A stretch of DNA of 64,000 nt from Pedobacter sp. FW305-3-2-15-E-R2A2 (GTDB taxonomy: Bacteria > Bacteroidota > Bacteroidia > Sphingobacteriales > Sphingobacteriaceae): assembly GCF_038446955.1 (NCBI RefSeq), contig NZ_CP151803.1, forward strand, positions 7,524,366 to 7,588,365. The letters are read 5' to 3'. The notes under the pieces are model-generated. The model ran no database searches. It saw only the letters and a list, made by a program, of their open reading frames with translations, and was not told where the DNA came from. Positions 25,840 through 34,695 of this stretch are shown here, one piece after another. The position numbers were made by a program, and so were the translations under genes. Every line of letters begins with the position of its first letter. The stretch's first letter is position 1.

Positions 25840-26820
25840 ATGATCAATCAATTTAGAAATTTAAACCCTATAAACCTGCTCCTGTTATTCGCATATACTT
25901 TTTTTATGCGCATGGCGATATTTGCAGATCCTCCGGCACAGCTGAACTTTGAGTTTCTGGAACCCTATACCAAGTTTTTTATCCAGATTCCGGTTCAAAA
26001 TACCTTTTCTCCTATTGGCAATGCCTTTTTTGCAGCGATCATCATCTATGTTCAGGCGATTTTGTTCAACAGGGTGGTCAACAATCATGGTTTATTGAAT
26101 AAACCAGGGTTCCTGCCAGCACTGTTGTATGTTACTGCAGCGGGTTTATTTATGCCTTTTCTGGTACTGAGCCCTACACTGATCTGTAATTTCCTGCTGA
26201 TCTGGATCATGGACAAGTTCCTGAAGGTGGGTAAATCTGCCAATGCACTGATGATCATGTTTGATATCGGGATGATCATTGCGATCGGCACCCTGATCTA
26301 TTTCCCGTTTATTGTGATGCTGGTGATGATCTGGTTCACGCTGTTGCTTTACCGTTCTTTTAACGGGAGGGAATGGATGGCAGGCCTGGTAGGCTTTTTA
26401 ACGATCTTCTTTTTTGTCTGGGTATTTTATTACTGGAATGATAATCTTTCCATGTTTTATAAGATCTGGCTGCCCCTTGGTAATAAGTTTCCTTCGGTCT
26501 TTAAGATCAATTATAACGATTACCTGGTGCTTGTTCCGGTACTGGTGATGATGGTGCTGGCAATGATTCAATTGAGGGAGAATTTCTTCCGGAGTTTTAT
26601 CAGCACAAGGAAGGCTTTTCAAATGCTTTTTATCATGTTTCTGGTGGCCATTGTGAGTGTGTATACCAAGCCTGATTTCAGGCTTTATCACTTCCTTTTA
26701 TGTGTTCCTCCAGGCTCAGTTTTACTGGCTTATTATTTCTCAAATGCCAGAAAACGATGGTTTTACGAAAGCTTGTTCCTGATTTTAGTTTTCGCTATTC
26801 AGTACTTTTTGTTTGTTTAA
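25840..26820 (+). CDS. DUF6427 integral membrane protein
   Basis: This 326-residue Bacteroidota-specific membrane protein has about eight hydrophobic helices spread from residue 10 to the end. It begins MINQFRNLNPINLLLLFAY, typical of the family. It is sometimes misannotated as a beta-carotene monooxygenase. Function is unknown. It forms a close run with the LpxH-like and glycosyltransferase genes, suggesting an envelope role. Confidence 0.75.
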   Translation: MINQFRNLNPINLLLLFAYTFFMRMAIFADPPAQLNFEFLEPYTKFFIQIPVQNTFSPIGNAFFAAIIIYVQAILFNRVVNNHGLLNKPGFLPALLYVTAAGLFMPFLVLSPTLICNFLLIWIMDKFLKVGKSANALMIMFDIGMIIAIGTLIYFPFIVMLVMIWFTLLLYRSFNGREWMAGLVGFLTIFFFVWVFYYWNDNLSMFYKIWLPLGNKFPSVFKINYNDYLVLVPVLVMMVLAMIQLRENFFRSFISTRKAFQMLFIMFLVAIVSVYTKPDFRLYHFLLCVPPGSVLLAYYFSNARKRWFYESLFLILVFAIQYFLFV

Positions 26821-26863
26821 CTTTTTTTAACAATTTGGAACCTTATTCTTTGCTAAAGATTAA

Positions 26864-26871
26864 TAGCTTTG
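26864..26871 (+). promoter_or_regulatory. -7 promoter element for coaX
   Basis: TAGCTTTG matches TAnnTTTG exactly, 39 bp before the coaX start. A 13-codon frame starting at ATG 26876 overlaps that start and might be a leader peptide. Confidence 0.5.
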
Positions 26872-26909
26872 TGACATGAAGTTTGTTTATGTATTAGAAC
26901 ACGCCCTGA

Positions 26910-27665
26910 GTGCATAATCTGGTAATAGATATTGGAAATACGAACCCTAAAATTGCTGTTTTTAAAGACAGAACAATGGTTCATGCTCAGGTTCTGAAGC
27001 AAATTACACCGGACGCAATACTGGACTTAATTAAAGAATACCAAATAACTTGCTCCACAATATCCAGTGTAGGTCCTGAATTAGAAGAAGTAATAAGTGT
27101 TTTGAAAGCAAATACAACTTACATTCCTTTTTCAACCGGGAGCAATATCGGGGTGAAAAACAAGTATAAAACACCATCCACGCTAGGATTGGACCGCTGG
27201 GCGAAAGTGATTGCGGCCCATTATTATTACCCGGCGAAAAACTGTTTTATCGTCGATGCCGGAACCTGCATTGTCTACGACTTACTAAATGCCCAAAGTG
27301 AATATTTTGGAGGAAGTATAAGTTTGGGAATAGAAATGCGTTTTAAAGCATTAAATCATTATACAGGGCGTTTGCCTTTGGTAGACTGGGATAGGGAAGA
27401 AGGAGAAATCCCTGAGGGAACAGATACAATTACCGCCATTCAAAATGGTGTTTTACAAGGAGTAATTAATGAAGTTGAAGGGTTTATCACCCAACAAAAT
27501 AATAAAAATAACGACCTGACGGTATTGATAACAGGGGGTAGCGCTACATTTTTGCTGAAACAATTAAAAAACAGCATCTTTGCGCCTCAAATTACTCACG
27601 ATCCGTATTTGGTATTAAAAGGATTAAATGAAGTCATTGCATTTGAATATGTACAAAAAAATTAA
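26910..27665 (+). CDS. coaX: Type III pantothenate kinase
   Basis: CoaX phosphorylates pantothenate in the first step of coenzyme A synthesis. The 251-residue protein has the ASKHA-type motifs: DIGNTNPK (~7-14), LGLDRWAKVIAAH (~99-111, including the conserved GxDRW) and FIVDAGTCIVYDL (~120-132), followed by the TGGSA motif. Translation starts at GTG 26910, because the family opens with MxxLVIDIGNT; no upstream ATG is in frame. It overlaps the next gene's start by 17 bp. Confidence 0.95.
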   Translation: MHNLVIDIGNTNPKIAVFKDRTMVHAQVLKQITPDAILDLIKEYQITCSTISSVGPELEEVISVLKANTTYIPFSTGSNIGVKNKYKTPSTLGLDRWAKVIAAHYYYPAKNCFIVDAGTCIVYDLLNAQSEYFGGSISLGIEMRFKALNHYTGRLPLVDWDREEGEIPEGTDTITAIQNGVLQGVINEVEGFITQQNNKNNDLTVLITGGSATFLLKQLKNSIFAPQITHDPYLVLKGLNEVIAFEYVQKN

Positions 27666-28938
27666 TTATATAGCAGCCGTATTGGCCTTGTTTACCGGTA
27701 TTACTGCTCAGGCACAGGTTACTTCTCAATCTCCATATTCACAGTTTGGACTTGGAAATGTCAAACCATTGGTACTTCCACAATTGCGGGCGATGGGAAG
27801 CATCTCTACAGGTGTTTTCAGACCGGGTGGATATAGCAATATCAACATGCAGAATCCGGCTTCTTATGCTGGAATTAGCCTGACCACGGTGGATATAGGA
27901 ATGTCAGGAACCTTCACGACACTGAATCAGGGAAGTCTGGCAGAGAAAAGCTTTAATGCTTCATTGAGTCATATCGCACTTGCTTTCCCCATCAAAAATG
28001 GTAAATCCGGATTTAGTTTTGGTTTAATGCCTTATACTCAGGTAGGGTATGAATACACCAAATCAGCAAAAGTTGATACGAGCAATTCTACAAGTATCTA
28101 TTCCGGAGAAGGTGGTTTGTCTAAAGCTTATCTTGGTTTTGGTCAGCAAATTGGTGATCATTTCAGAATCGGTGGAAACGTAGAATACATCTTCGGAAAC
28201 CTGCAAAAAAGCCGTTCTATAGAACTGGATAGGATTGCTTCGAAATATTCGAGAGAAACAGATAAAAATAGCGTTGGCGGTGTGAGTTTCTCTTATGGTG
28301 CTCAATATGAAATCCCTTTGGGAGCTAAGAAGAGAATTACCCTTGGATACTCAGGATCTGCTTCTTCTTCTCTCAACTCTACAAGAACTTACCTTGCCAG
28401 TCAATATGCTAAGGATGCTTCCGGCGATGAAAGTGGTATCATAGACACCCTTTCTTCCATCAATGGAAAAGAAACGAAATTAAAATTGCCATTGACGCAT
28501 AGCTTTGGATTTACAATTCAGAGAGATAATAAATGGATGTTTGGTGCCGATTATAGAATGGGTGGCTGGAAAAAATTAGCCATTGATGGTGTAAATCAAG
28601 GATTGCAAGATAGCTGGGGTGTTTCTGCCGGTGGACAATATACACCTGACATTACTTCTATTGGGAGTTACTTTAAGCGTGTAGACTATCGTTTGGGTTT
28701 CATGTACGACAAAACTTATATCCAGACTGCAGGTCAGGACATTAAACAACAGGCAATTACTTTTGGATTAGGTTTGCCCTTGTCGTCCGACAGGTATTCA
28801 GTTTACAAAATGAACTTTACGACAGAGATCGGAAGAAGGGGAACATTGACGAACGGCCTTGTAAAAGAGAATTATATCAACTTCCATCTTGGCTTTACGC
28901 TTAACGATACCTGGTTTATTAAACACAAACTTTATTAA
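27649..28938 (+). CDS. Outer-membrane beta-barrel protein
   Basis: From ATG 27649 a 429-residue protein begins with a signal peptide (MYKKINYIAAVLALFTGITAQAQ). The ATG at 27628 would add seven residues before it. The mature part opens with SQSPYSQFGLGNVKP and alternates aromatic and hydrophobic strands throughout, ending in a strand with terminal aromatic residues (WFIKHKLY). It resembles the FadL/OmpP1-like barrels that precede lptC in Bacteroidota. The 5' end overlaps coaX by 17 bp, and lptC follows after 45 bp. Confidence 0.8.
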   Translation: MYKKINYIAAVLALFTGITAQAQVTSQSPYSQFGLGNVKPLVLPQLRAMGSISTGVFRPGGYSNINMQNPASYAGISLTTVDIGMSGTFTTLNQGSLAEKSFNASLSHIALAFPIKNGKSGFSFGLMPYTQVGYEYTKSAKVDTSNSTSIYSGEGGLSKAYLGFGQQIGDHFRIGGNVEYIFGNLQKSRSIELDRIASKYSRETDKNSVGGVSFSYGAQYEIPLGAKKRITLGYSGSASSSLNSTRTYLASQYAKDASGDESGIIDTLSSINGKETKLKLPLTHSFGFTIQRDNKWMFGADYRMGGWKKLAIDGVNQGLQDSWGVSAGGQYTPDITSIGSYFKRVDYRLGFMYDKTYIQTAGQDIKQQAITFGLGLPLSSDRYSVYKMNFTTEIGRRGTLTNGLVKENYINFHLGFTLNDTWFIKHKLY

Positions 28939-28943
28939 TGAGC

Positions 28944-28961
28944 TCCGGGCTTAAACCCGGA
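28944..28961. terminator. Small GC hairpin between the barrel gene and lptC
   Basis: TCCGGG (28944-28949) pairs with CCCGGA (28956-28961), with the flanking bases also partly pairing. Only a weak T run follows. It may attenuate rather than end transcription. Confidence 0.35.
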
Positions 28962-28983
28962 ACCATTTTAAAATATCATGATC

Positions 28984-29562
28984 ATGAAATCCCGGGCTAT
29001 AACACTATCTGGAATCGCTGTACTTTGCTTATTCCAGCTCTGTTTAAGCTCCTGCGGAGAGGATGACCTGAAAAAAGCAGCGCCACTTTCCGCGAAGGAT
29101 AAACTCATCCTGAACAGGGACCGTACCACGGATGTGAATATCACTTACAGTGATTCGGCCATGGTAAAAGCAACGGCAACGGCTCCGATCATGGATAAGA
29201 TTACCCCCAAAAATGGTGCGGTATATCAGGAGATGCCGGAAGGCGTGAGAATCAAATTTCTAAACGAACAGCAAGGCGTCAAGGGCTCGGTAACTTCCGA
29301 TTATGCGATTCAGCGGGAATCGGAAAAACTGGTGATCTTTAGACGGAATGTGATCGTGGTGAACGAAGAGTTAACCTTCAATACCGAAGAGCTGACCTGG
29401 GACCAAAATAAGCGGATGTTTTTCTCTCCAACAGGAGTGGTGACCAAGCCGGATGGGACCGTGATTAATGCAAAAAACTTCAGTGCAACGGAAGATTTCA
29501 GCATTTTTAAGTTCGAACAAGGTTTTGGAGAGACTTATCTGGACAAAAAATTCGGGGAATAA
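28984..29562 (+). CDS. lptC: LPS export protein LptC
   Basis: This ~192-residue lipoprotein-like LptC is part of the Lpt bridge carrying LPS from the inner membrane to the outer membrane. A signal with lipobox LSSC ends near residue 23. The LptC beta-jellyroll follows: GVRIKFLNEQQGVKGSVTSDYAIQ, LVIFRRNVIVVNEELTFNTEEL and KPDGTVINAKNF. ATG 28984 is preferred to 28978 (two codons upstream). The neighbours (outer-membrane barrel, PpiD-like chaperone) are the usual ones in this phylum. Confidence 0.85.
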   Translation: MKSRAITLSGIAVLCLFQLCLSSCGEDDLKKAAPLSAKDKLILNRDRTTDVNITYSDSAMVKATATAPIMDKITPKNGAVYQEMPEGVRIKFLNEQQGVKGSVTSDYAIQRESEKLVIFRRNVIVVNEELTFNTEELTWDQNKRMFFSPTGVVTKPDGTVINAKNFSATEDFSIFKFEQGFGETYLDKKFGE

Positions 29563-29648
29563 CCGAGGGACTCAAAAGGCCATATTTCCTTAATTTTTAA
29601 ATACTTAATCAAAAACAATTTAATATTTTCTTTTTTTCGCAAAAGTTG

Positions 29649-29656
29649 TATCTTGC
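29649..29656 (+). promoter_or_regulatory. Promoter element for the PpiD-like gene
   Basis: TATCTTGC, a common variant of the Bacteroidota -7 box, lies 35 bp before the start codon. Confidence 0.4.
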
Positions 29657-29690
29657 GCCCTCTTAAAAAAGATTTATAAATAAGAATATT

Positions 29691-31787
29691 ATGGGATTAA
29701 TGACATTTTTGCGGAATCGCGCAGGGTACATTTTGATCGGTGCCATCGGTTTTGCAATTGTTGCATTTTTGGTTGGTGATGCAATTAACGTAGGTAAGCC
29801 TTTCTGGGCCGAATCTCAAAAGGTTGTCGGATCAATTGATGGTGAAGAAATTAGCATTGATACTTTTGGTCCTAAAGTAGACCAGAGTTTAGCTCAGTTT
29901 AAACAGCAATATGGTGGCTCAGGAAATGCCCAGATGCAAGCCATGGCGGTAGACAACGTTTGGAACGGTGAAGTGGCAGGAGTTCTTTTAGGTAAAGAAT
30001 ACAGCCGCTTAGGTTTGAACGTTTCAAGTGATGAATTGTTTGACCTGATGCAGGGTCAGAATCCTAGTCCATTGATCGTTCAGTATTTTGGTAATCCTCA
30101 GACTGGTCAGTTGAACCGCGCTGATGTGATTACTTCCCTGAAACAAAGGGCTAAAAATCCACAGTTAAACCAACAGTGGGCTTTATTGGAAACTGAAATC
30201 ACTAAACAGGCTTTACAACAAAAATATGCCAACCTGGTTCGTAACTCTTTATACGTAACTACGCTGGAAGCAAATGACGAATATCAGAACCGTAACAAAC
30301 TGGCGAACTTCAAATATGTAAGCCTTGATTATGCTTCTATTCCTGATGCAAATGTAAAACCAACGGAATCGGATTATTCTGATTATTATAATGCCAACAA
30401 GAAACGTTTTGAGAACCCTACAGAAACACGTTCATTCGAATATGTATCTTTCAGCGTTAGCCCAACAGCAGCAGATTCTGCTGCAGTGAAAGCTCAGGTA
30501 GATAAGTTAGCTGCTGATTTCAGAACTGCACCTAGCGATTCTTTGTTCGCTGCTTTAAACTCTGATGTTAAAGTTCCTTACACGTATTTGAGCAAAGGTA
30601 AATTAGATCCGGCTGTTGACTCTGTAGTTTTTAATCTTCCTGCAGGTAGCTATTACGGTCCTAAATTCTCTGGTAACTCTTATAAATTAGTTAAAGTAAT
30701 CGATACCCGTTTTTCTCCTGATTCTGTTAAAGCAAGTCATATTCTAATTGACCCTACCAAATTAGGTGGTGTTGATAAGGCTAAAAAACTGGCAGATTCA
30801 CTAAGAACATTGGTACAAGGTGGTGCGAGCTTCGCAACATTGGCTAGTCAATATAGCGTTGACGGATCAAAAGACAAAGGTGGTGACCTTGGTACTTTTA
30901 GCCGTGGACAAATGGTTCCTGAATTTGAAAATGCTGCTTTCGACGGTAAAGCCGGAGATCTTAAAGTAGTGACTTCACAATTCGGTGTTCACCTGATTAA
31001 AATCGAAAAACAAATCGGTTCTTCTAAAGTAGCTAAACTGGCTTACATCGAGAAAAGCCTTGCTGCAAGTAGCAAAACTAAAGATGCTGCTTACAAAAAA
31101 GCAAGTAACTTCTTAAGCGAGGTTAAAGACAATAACTTTACTGAACTGGCTCAGAAAAATAAATACACTGTAGGTGTAGCTGATAAAGTAACAGGGTCGC
31201 AAGGTTTTGCTCCTGGACTGGATAACCCACGTCAGCTGATCCGTGATGCTTATGCAGCAGATAAAGGTGATGTGCTTAAGGAAATCTACCAAATGGAGAA
31301 CGCATTCGTCGTTGCCCGTGTAACTGGTATCAATCCTAAAGGTCCATTGTCATTGGAAGCAGTGAAAAAAGACATCGAGCCAATGGTTCGCAATGCAGTG
31401 AAAGCAAAACAACTGACAGAAAAAATGAATGCTGCTTTACAAGGCGCAGGAAATATTGACCAGGTAGCTCAGAAATTAGGCAAACCGGTAGCGCCAGTTC
31501 AAAACATGGTATTCGCTAACCCGATTATCCCAGGCGCAGCTCAGGAAAATAAATTGGTTGGAACTGTTTTCGGTTCTCAGCCAGGTAAACTTTCTAAACC
31601 TGTAGATGGAGAACGTGGTGTATATGTATTTACGGTTGATGGATTCGGTAATCCGGCTCCTCTTGCAAATACTTACAAACAAAAAGAATCAATGATGCAG
31701 GCAGCTGCTCAGCGTTCTTTAGGATCGGCATTCCAGGCTTTACAGGATAAAGCCAAGATAAAAGACAATAGGGTGAAATTCTATTAA
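29691..31787 (+). CDS. PpiD-like membrane-anchored peptidyl-prolyl isomerase
   Basis: This 698-residue chaperone of the cell envelope has an N-terminal cytoplasmic stub and one membrane helix at ~12-32 (GYILIGAIGFAIVAFLVGDAI). A SurA_N-like helical region follows, and then a parvulin domain at ~345-445 (VKASHILIDPTK, YSVDGSKDKGGDLGTFSRGQMVPEFENAAF, SQFGVHLIKI). A second, degenerate isomerase-like half extends to the end. It assists folding of exported proteins next to the translocon. The length fits the family. It is followed by a strong terminator. Confidence 0.9.
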   Translation: MGLMTFLRNRAGYILIGAIGFAIVAFLVGDAINVGKPFWAESQKVVGSIDGEEISIDTFGPKVDQSLAQFKQQYGGSGNAQMQAMAVDNVWNGEVAGVLLGKEYSRLGLNVSSDELFDLMQGQNPSPLIVQYFGNPQTGQLNRADVITSLKQRAKNPQLNQQWALLETEITKQALQQKYANLVRNSLYVTTLEANDEYQNRNKLANFKYVSLDYASIPDANVKPTESDYSDYYNANKKRFENPTETRSFEYVSFSVSPTAADSAAVKAQVDKLAADFRTAPSDSLFAALNSDVKVPYTYLSKGKLDPAVDSVVFNLPAGSYYGPKFSGNSYKLVKVIDTRFSPDSVKASHILIDPTKLGGVDKAKKLADSLRTLVQGGASFATLASQYSVDGSKDKGGDLGTFSRGQMVPEFENAAFDGKAGDLKVVTSQFGVHLIKIEKQIGSSKVAKLAYIEKSLAASSKTKDAAYKKASNFLSEVKDNNFTELAQKNKYTVGVADKVTGSQGFAPGLDNPRQLIRDAYAADKGDVLKEIYQMENAFVVARVTGINPKGPLSLEAVKKDIEPMVRNAVKAKQLTEKMNAALQGAGNIDQVAQKLGKPVAPVQNMVFANPIIPGAAQENKLVGTVFGSQPGKLSKPVDGERGVYVFTVDGFGNPAPLANTYKQKESMMQAAAQRSLGSAFQALQDKAKIKDNRVKFY

Positions 31788-31808
31788 TCTTATTTTACGT
31801 AATTTTGT

Positions 31809-31839
31809 AACCGGAAGTAGTATTGCTTCCGGTTTTTTT
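31809..31839 (+). terminator. Rho-independent terminator after the PpiD-like gene
   Basis: Arms 31809-31817 and 31826-31834 form a 9-bp stem with an 8-base loop, followed by a run of seven T. It lies 22 bp after the stop. Confidence 0.9.
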
Positions 31840-31851
31840 ATTTTAATCACC

Positions 31852-32367
31852 ATGGACATTCAGGAGAACTTCGTTAATAAAGTAGCTGCAAGTGGCTTGA
31901 TCACGTTAAATCTGGAAGAATACTATCATACCGGAGAAAGAGTTGTGTATGACATCAAGGATAACCTTTTTCATGGATTGATGTTGCGGGAGAAAGATTT
32001 CCGGGAATTTATAAAAGCACATGACTGGGCGGCTTATACCGGTAAAAATATAGCGATTATCTGCAGTGCGGATGCGATCGTGCCGACATGGGCTTACATG
32101 TTGCTGGCTAATAAATTAAAACCTTATGCAAATGAGGTGGTTTTTGGTAGCTTAGAGACGCTGGAATCGGTGCTTTTTGCTAAAGCACTGGCAAAGATCG
32201 ACCTGAACGCATTTGCGGGAGAAAGAGTAGTGATCAAAGGATGTGCGGATATTGAGGTGCCGGTTTCTGCTTATGTGGAAATTACGGGGCTGTTGACACC
32301 GGTTGTGAAAAGCATAATGTACGGAGAGCCTTGCTCTACCGTTCCGATTTTTAAGCGAAAGGATTAA
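31852..32367 (+). CDS. DUF2480 family protein
   Basis: A 171-residue soluble protein of the Bacteroidota-restricted DUF2480 family, recognised from LEEYYHTGERVVYDIKDNLFHGLMLREKDFREF and the SADAIVPTWAYMLLANKLKPYA segment. A second conserved part is CADIEVPVSAYVEIT. The function is unknown. It leads a run (DUF2480, DUF3108, DUF3109, rfbA) with small gaps. Confidence 0.85.
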   Translation: MDIQENFVNKVAASGLITLNLEEYYHTGERVVYDIKDNLFHGLMLREKDFREFIKAHDWAAYTGKNIAIICSADAIVPTWAYMLLANKLKPYANEVVFGSLETLESVLFAKALAKIDLNAFAGERVVIKGCADIEVPVSAYVEITGLLTPVVKSIMYGEPCSTVPIFKRKD

Positions 32368-32397
32368 GTTTGGATTGTTTTTTGTTTTAACCCTGAT

Positions 32398-33174
32398 ATG
32401 AAGAAATCATTATTGATCATCACTATTGCATTACTAAGTTTCAGGGGATTGGCCCAGGAGCTTCCTTTTGTTAAAGAACCGGTTTTTCAGGCGGGTGAAG
32501 TGCTTAAGTATAAATTAAGATATGGCTTCATCACCGCGGCAGAAGGAACATTGAAAGTGCTGGATACTGACCTTAAATTTGATGGAAAACCTACTTTCAG
32601 GTTATCTGTTGATGCGGCGACCTCAGGAACATTTGACATCTTTTATAAAATCAGGGATCATTACGATTCTTATATTGACAAAGTAAACCTCAAGCCTTAT
32701 TTCTATCAGGAGAATATCCGCGAAGGAAGTTACCGCAGAGAGGATAAAGCAAGGTTCTCTCAGGGAGAGCAAAAAGTAGTGGCTACAAAAGGCACTTTTA
32801 AAACGCCCAATAACCAGACCTTTGATCTGGTATCCACTTATTATTTTGCCAGAAGCCTGGACATTTCCAAAATGAATATTGGGGATGAAGTAAAAGTGAA
32901 CTACTTTCTGGGAGATGAGATCAATCAGCTGCGGATACAGTTTGTAGGGCGTGAGACCATAAAAACAAAATTAGGAAAAATCAAGTGTCTGAAATTTAGC
33001 CCTTCCATTAAGCCTGGGCGAATTTTTAAGAAAGACAGTAAATTATACCTCTGGATTACTGATGATGGCAACAGGGTGCCTGTAAAGGCTCAGGTGGAAA
33101 TCTTAGTGGGTGCAGTGACGATGGAAATTAAATCAGCCGATGGATTAAAGTATCCTTTGGCAATAGTAAAATAA
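32398..33174 (+). CDS. DUF3108 exported protein
   Basis: This 258-residue protein has a signal peptide at residues 1-19 (ending GLAQ). The DUF3108 domain fills the rest: FQAGEVLKYKLRYGFITAAEGTLKV near the start, YDSYIDKVNLKPYFYQENIREGSY in the middle and LYLWITDDGNRVPVKAQVEILVGAV at the end. It is a periplasmic beta-rich protein of unknown role. It is 5 bp upstream of the DUF3109 gene, so the two are probably co-translated. Confidence 0.85.
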   Translation: MKKSLLIITIALLSFRGLAQELPFVKEPVFQAGEVLKYKLRYGFITAAEGTLKVLDTDLKFDGKPTFRLSVDAATSGTFDIFYKIRDHYDSYIDKVNLKPYFYQENIREGSYRREDKARFSQGEQKVVATKGTFKTPNNQTFDLVSTYYFARSLDISKMNIGDEVKVNYFLGDEINQLRIQFVGRETIKTKLGKIKCLKFSPSIKPGRIFKKDSKLYLWITDDGNRVPVKAQVEILVGAVTMEIKSADGLKYPLAIVK

Positions 33175-33179
33175 ATAAA

Positions 33180-33755
33180 ATGATAGAAGTACAGAATACA
33201 CTCGTGCACGAGGACCTGATTAGCGAAAGCTTTGTGTGTAACCTGAACAAGTGTAAAGGCATTTGCTGTGTGGAGGGAGATGCGGGCGCACCGTTGGATG
33301 TTGCGGAAACGGCGATCCTCAGAGATATTTATCCGAAAATTCAACACCTGCTGGAAGAGAAAGGGATCAAAGCAATTGAAGAACAGGGTACTTCTGTGGT
33401 AGATGCGGATGGTGACCTGACCACGCCTTGCGTGGATGGGAATAAGGAATGTGCGTATGTGACCTTTGAAAATGGAATCACAAAATGTGGAATAGAGAAA
33501 GGGTATGAGCTTGGATTGGTAGACTGGCAAAAGCCAATCTCCTGTCATTTGTATCCGATCAGAGTGACGCAGTATCCGGAGTTTGAAGTTTTAAATTACG
33601 ACAGGTGGCATATCTGTCATGATGCCTGTACTTTTGGTAGAGAACTAAAAGTACCTGTTTATCAGTTCCTGAAAGGGCCGCTCATCAGAAAGTATGGTGC
33701 AGAATGGTATGCGGAGTTGGAAAATAGTGTGTCCCTAAAAAAGGATGAACAATAG
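33180..33755 (+). CDS. DUF3109 cysteine-rich protein
   Basis: A 191-residue cytosolic protein with clustered cysteines (CNLNKCKGICC near 20-30, then CVDGNKECAY, CGIEKGY, CHLYPIR and CHDAC). This suggests metal binding, as in the YkgJ zinc/iron-chelating relatives. It belongs to the DUF3109 family. It sits between DUF3108 (5 bp) and rfbA (23 bp). No activity is established. Confidence 0.85.
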   Translation: MIEVQNTLVHEDLISESFVCNLNKCKGICCVEGDAGAPLDVAETAILRDIYPKIQHLLEEKGIKAIEEQGTSVVDADGDLTTPCVDGNKECAYVTFENGITKCGIEKGYELGLVDWQKPISCHLYPIRVTQYPEFEVLNYDRWHICHDACTFGRELKVPVYQFLKGPLIRKYGAEWYAELENSVSLKKDEQ

Positions 33756-33778
33756 ATACAAACCAAACCTTATATAAA

Positions 33779-34639
33779 TTGAAAGGAATAATTTTAGCAG
33801 GGGGAAGCGGTACAAGATTGCACCCATTGACCCTAGTAATGAGCAAGCAAATGATGCCTGTGTACGACAAGCCGATGATTTATTATCCGCTGTCGACCTT
33901 AATGCTGGCAGGAATCAGGGAAATTCTGATCATTTCTACCCCACATGACCTTCCGAATTTTAAGAAACTCTTAGGAGATGGAAAGGCCTTAGGCTGTGAA
34001 TTTTCTTATGCGGAGCAGGCGGTTCCGAATGGATTGGCTCAGGCTTTCGTGATCGGTGCTGATTTTATTGGTAACGATAAAGTAGCACTGGTATTGGGCG
34101 ATAATATTTTCTATGGAGATGGAATGGCGAAGCTGTTACAAGGCAGCTCCGATCCGGATGGTGGTGTTGTTTTCGCTTACCGTGTTTCTGATCCTGAACG
34201 CTATGGTGTGGTAGAATTTGATGAAAATAACAACGCGGTATCTATTGAAGAGAAACCGGTAGCGCCTAAGTCAGATTATGCGGTTCCGGGGCTTTATTTT
34301 TATGATAACAGCGTTGTGGAGATTGCTAAAAATATTAAACCTTCCCCACGTGGAGAGTATGAGATTACCGATGTGAACAAGGCTTATCTGGAACAAGGGA
34401 AATTAAAAGTTGGGGTGTTGAGCAGGGGAACAGCCTGGTTGGATACCGGAACTTTTGTTTCACTAATGCAGGCAGGTCAGTTTGTACAGGTAATTGAAGA
34501 ACGTCAGGGATTGAAGATCGGATGTATCGAAGAGGTCGCCTATCGGATGGGCTTTATTGATAAAGAACAGCTTCGTGCAGTTGCAACACCATTGGTGAAA
34601 AGTGGATATGGTGCTTATCTGTTGAAGATGCTGAAATAA
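33779..34639 (+). CDS. rfbA: Glucose-1-phosphate thymidylyltransferase
   Basis: RfbA joins dTTP and glucose-1-phosphate to make dTDP-glucose for dTDP-rhamnose and related surface sugars. The 286-residue protein has the nucleotide-binding signature GIILAGGSGTRLHPLT at its start, then VYDKPMIYYPL, LVLGDNIFYGDG, SIEEKP, AVPGLYFYDN and AWLDTGTF. The start appears to be TTG 33779, because no in-frame ATG precedes the signature. The other rhamnose genes are not in the window. Confidence 0.95.
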   Translation: MKGIILAGGSGTRLHPLTLVMSKQMMPVYDKPMIYYPLSTLMLAGIREILIISTPHDLPNFKKLLGDGKALGCEFSYAEQAVPNGLAQAFVIGADFIGNDKVALVLGDNIFYGDGMAKLLQGSSDPDGGVVFAYRVSDPERYGVVEFDENNNAVSIEEKPVAPKSDYAVPGLYFYDNSVVEIAKNIKPSPRGEYEITDVNKAYLEQGKLKVGVLSRGTAWLDTGTFVSLMQAGQFVQVIEERQGLKIGCIEEVAYRMGFIDKEQLRAVATPLVKSGYGAYLLKMLK

Positions 34640-34646
34640 TTACAGC

Positions 34647-34695
34647 AAGAAAAGCAAAAATGCCCTGGTCATACCAGGGCATTTTTGCTTTTCTT
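34647..34695. terminator. Bidirectional terminator between rfbA and the AraC regulator
   Basis: A perfect 23-bp stem (34647-34669 with 34673-34695) has a 3-base loop and A/T tracts on both sides. It serves the two converging genes and reaches into the stop codon of the - strand gene. Confidence 0.95.
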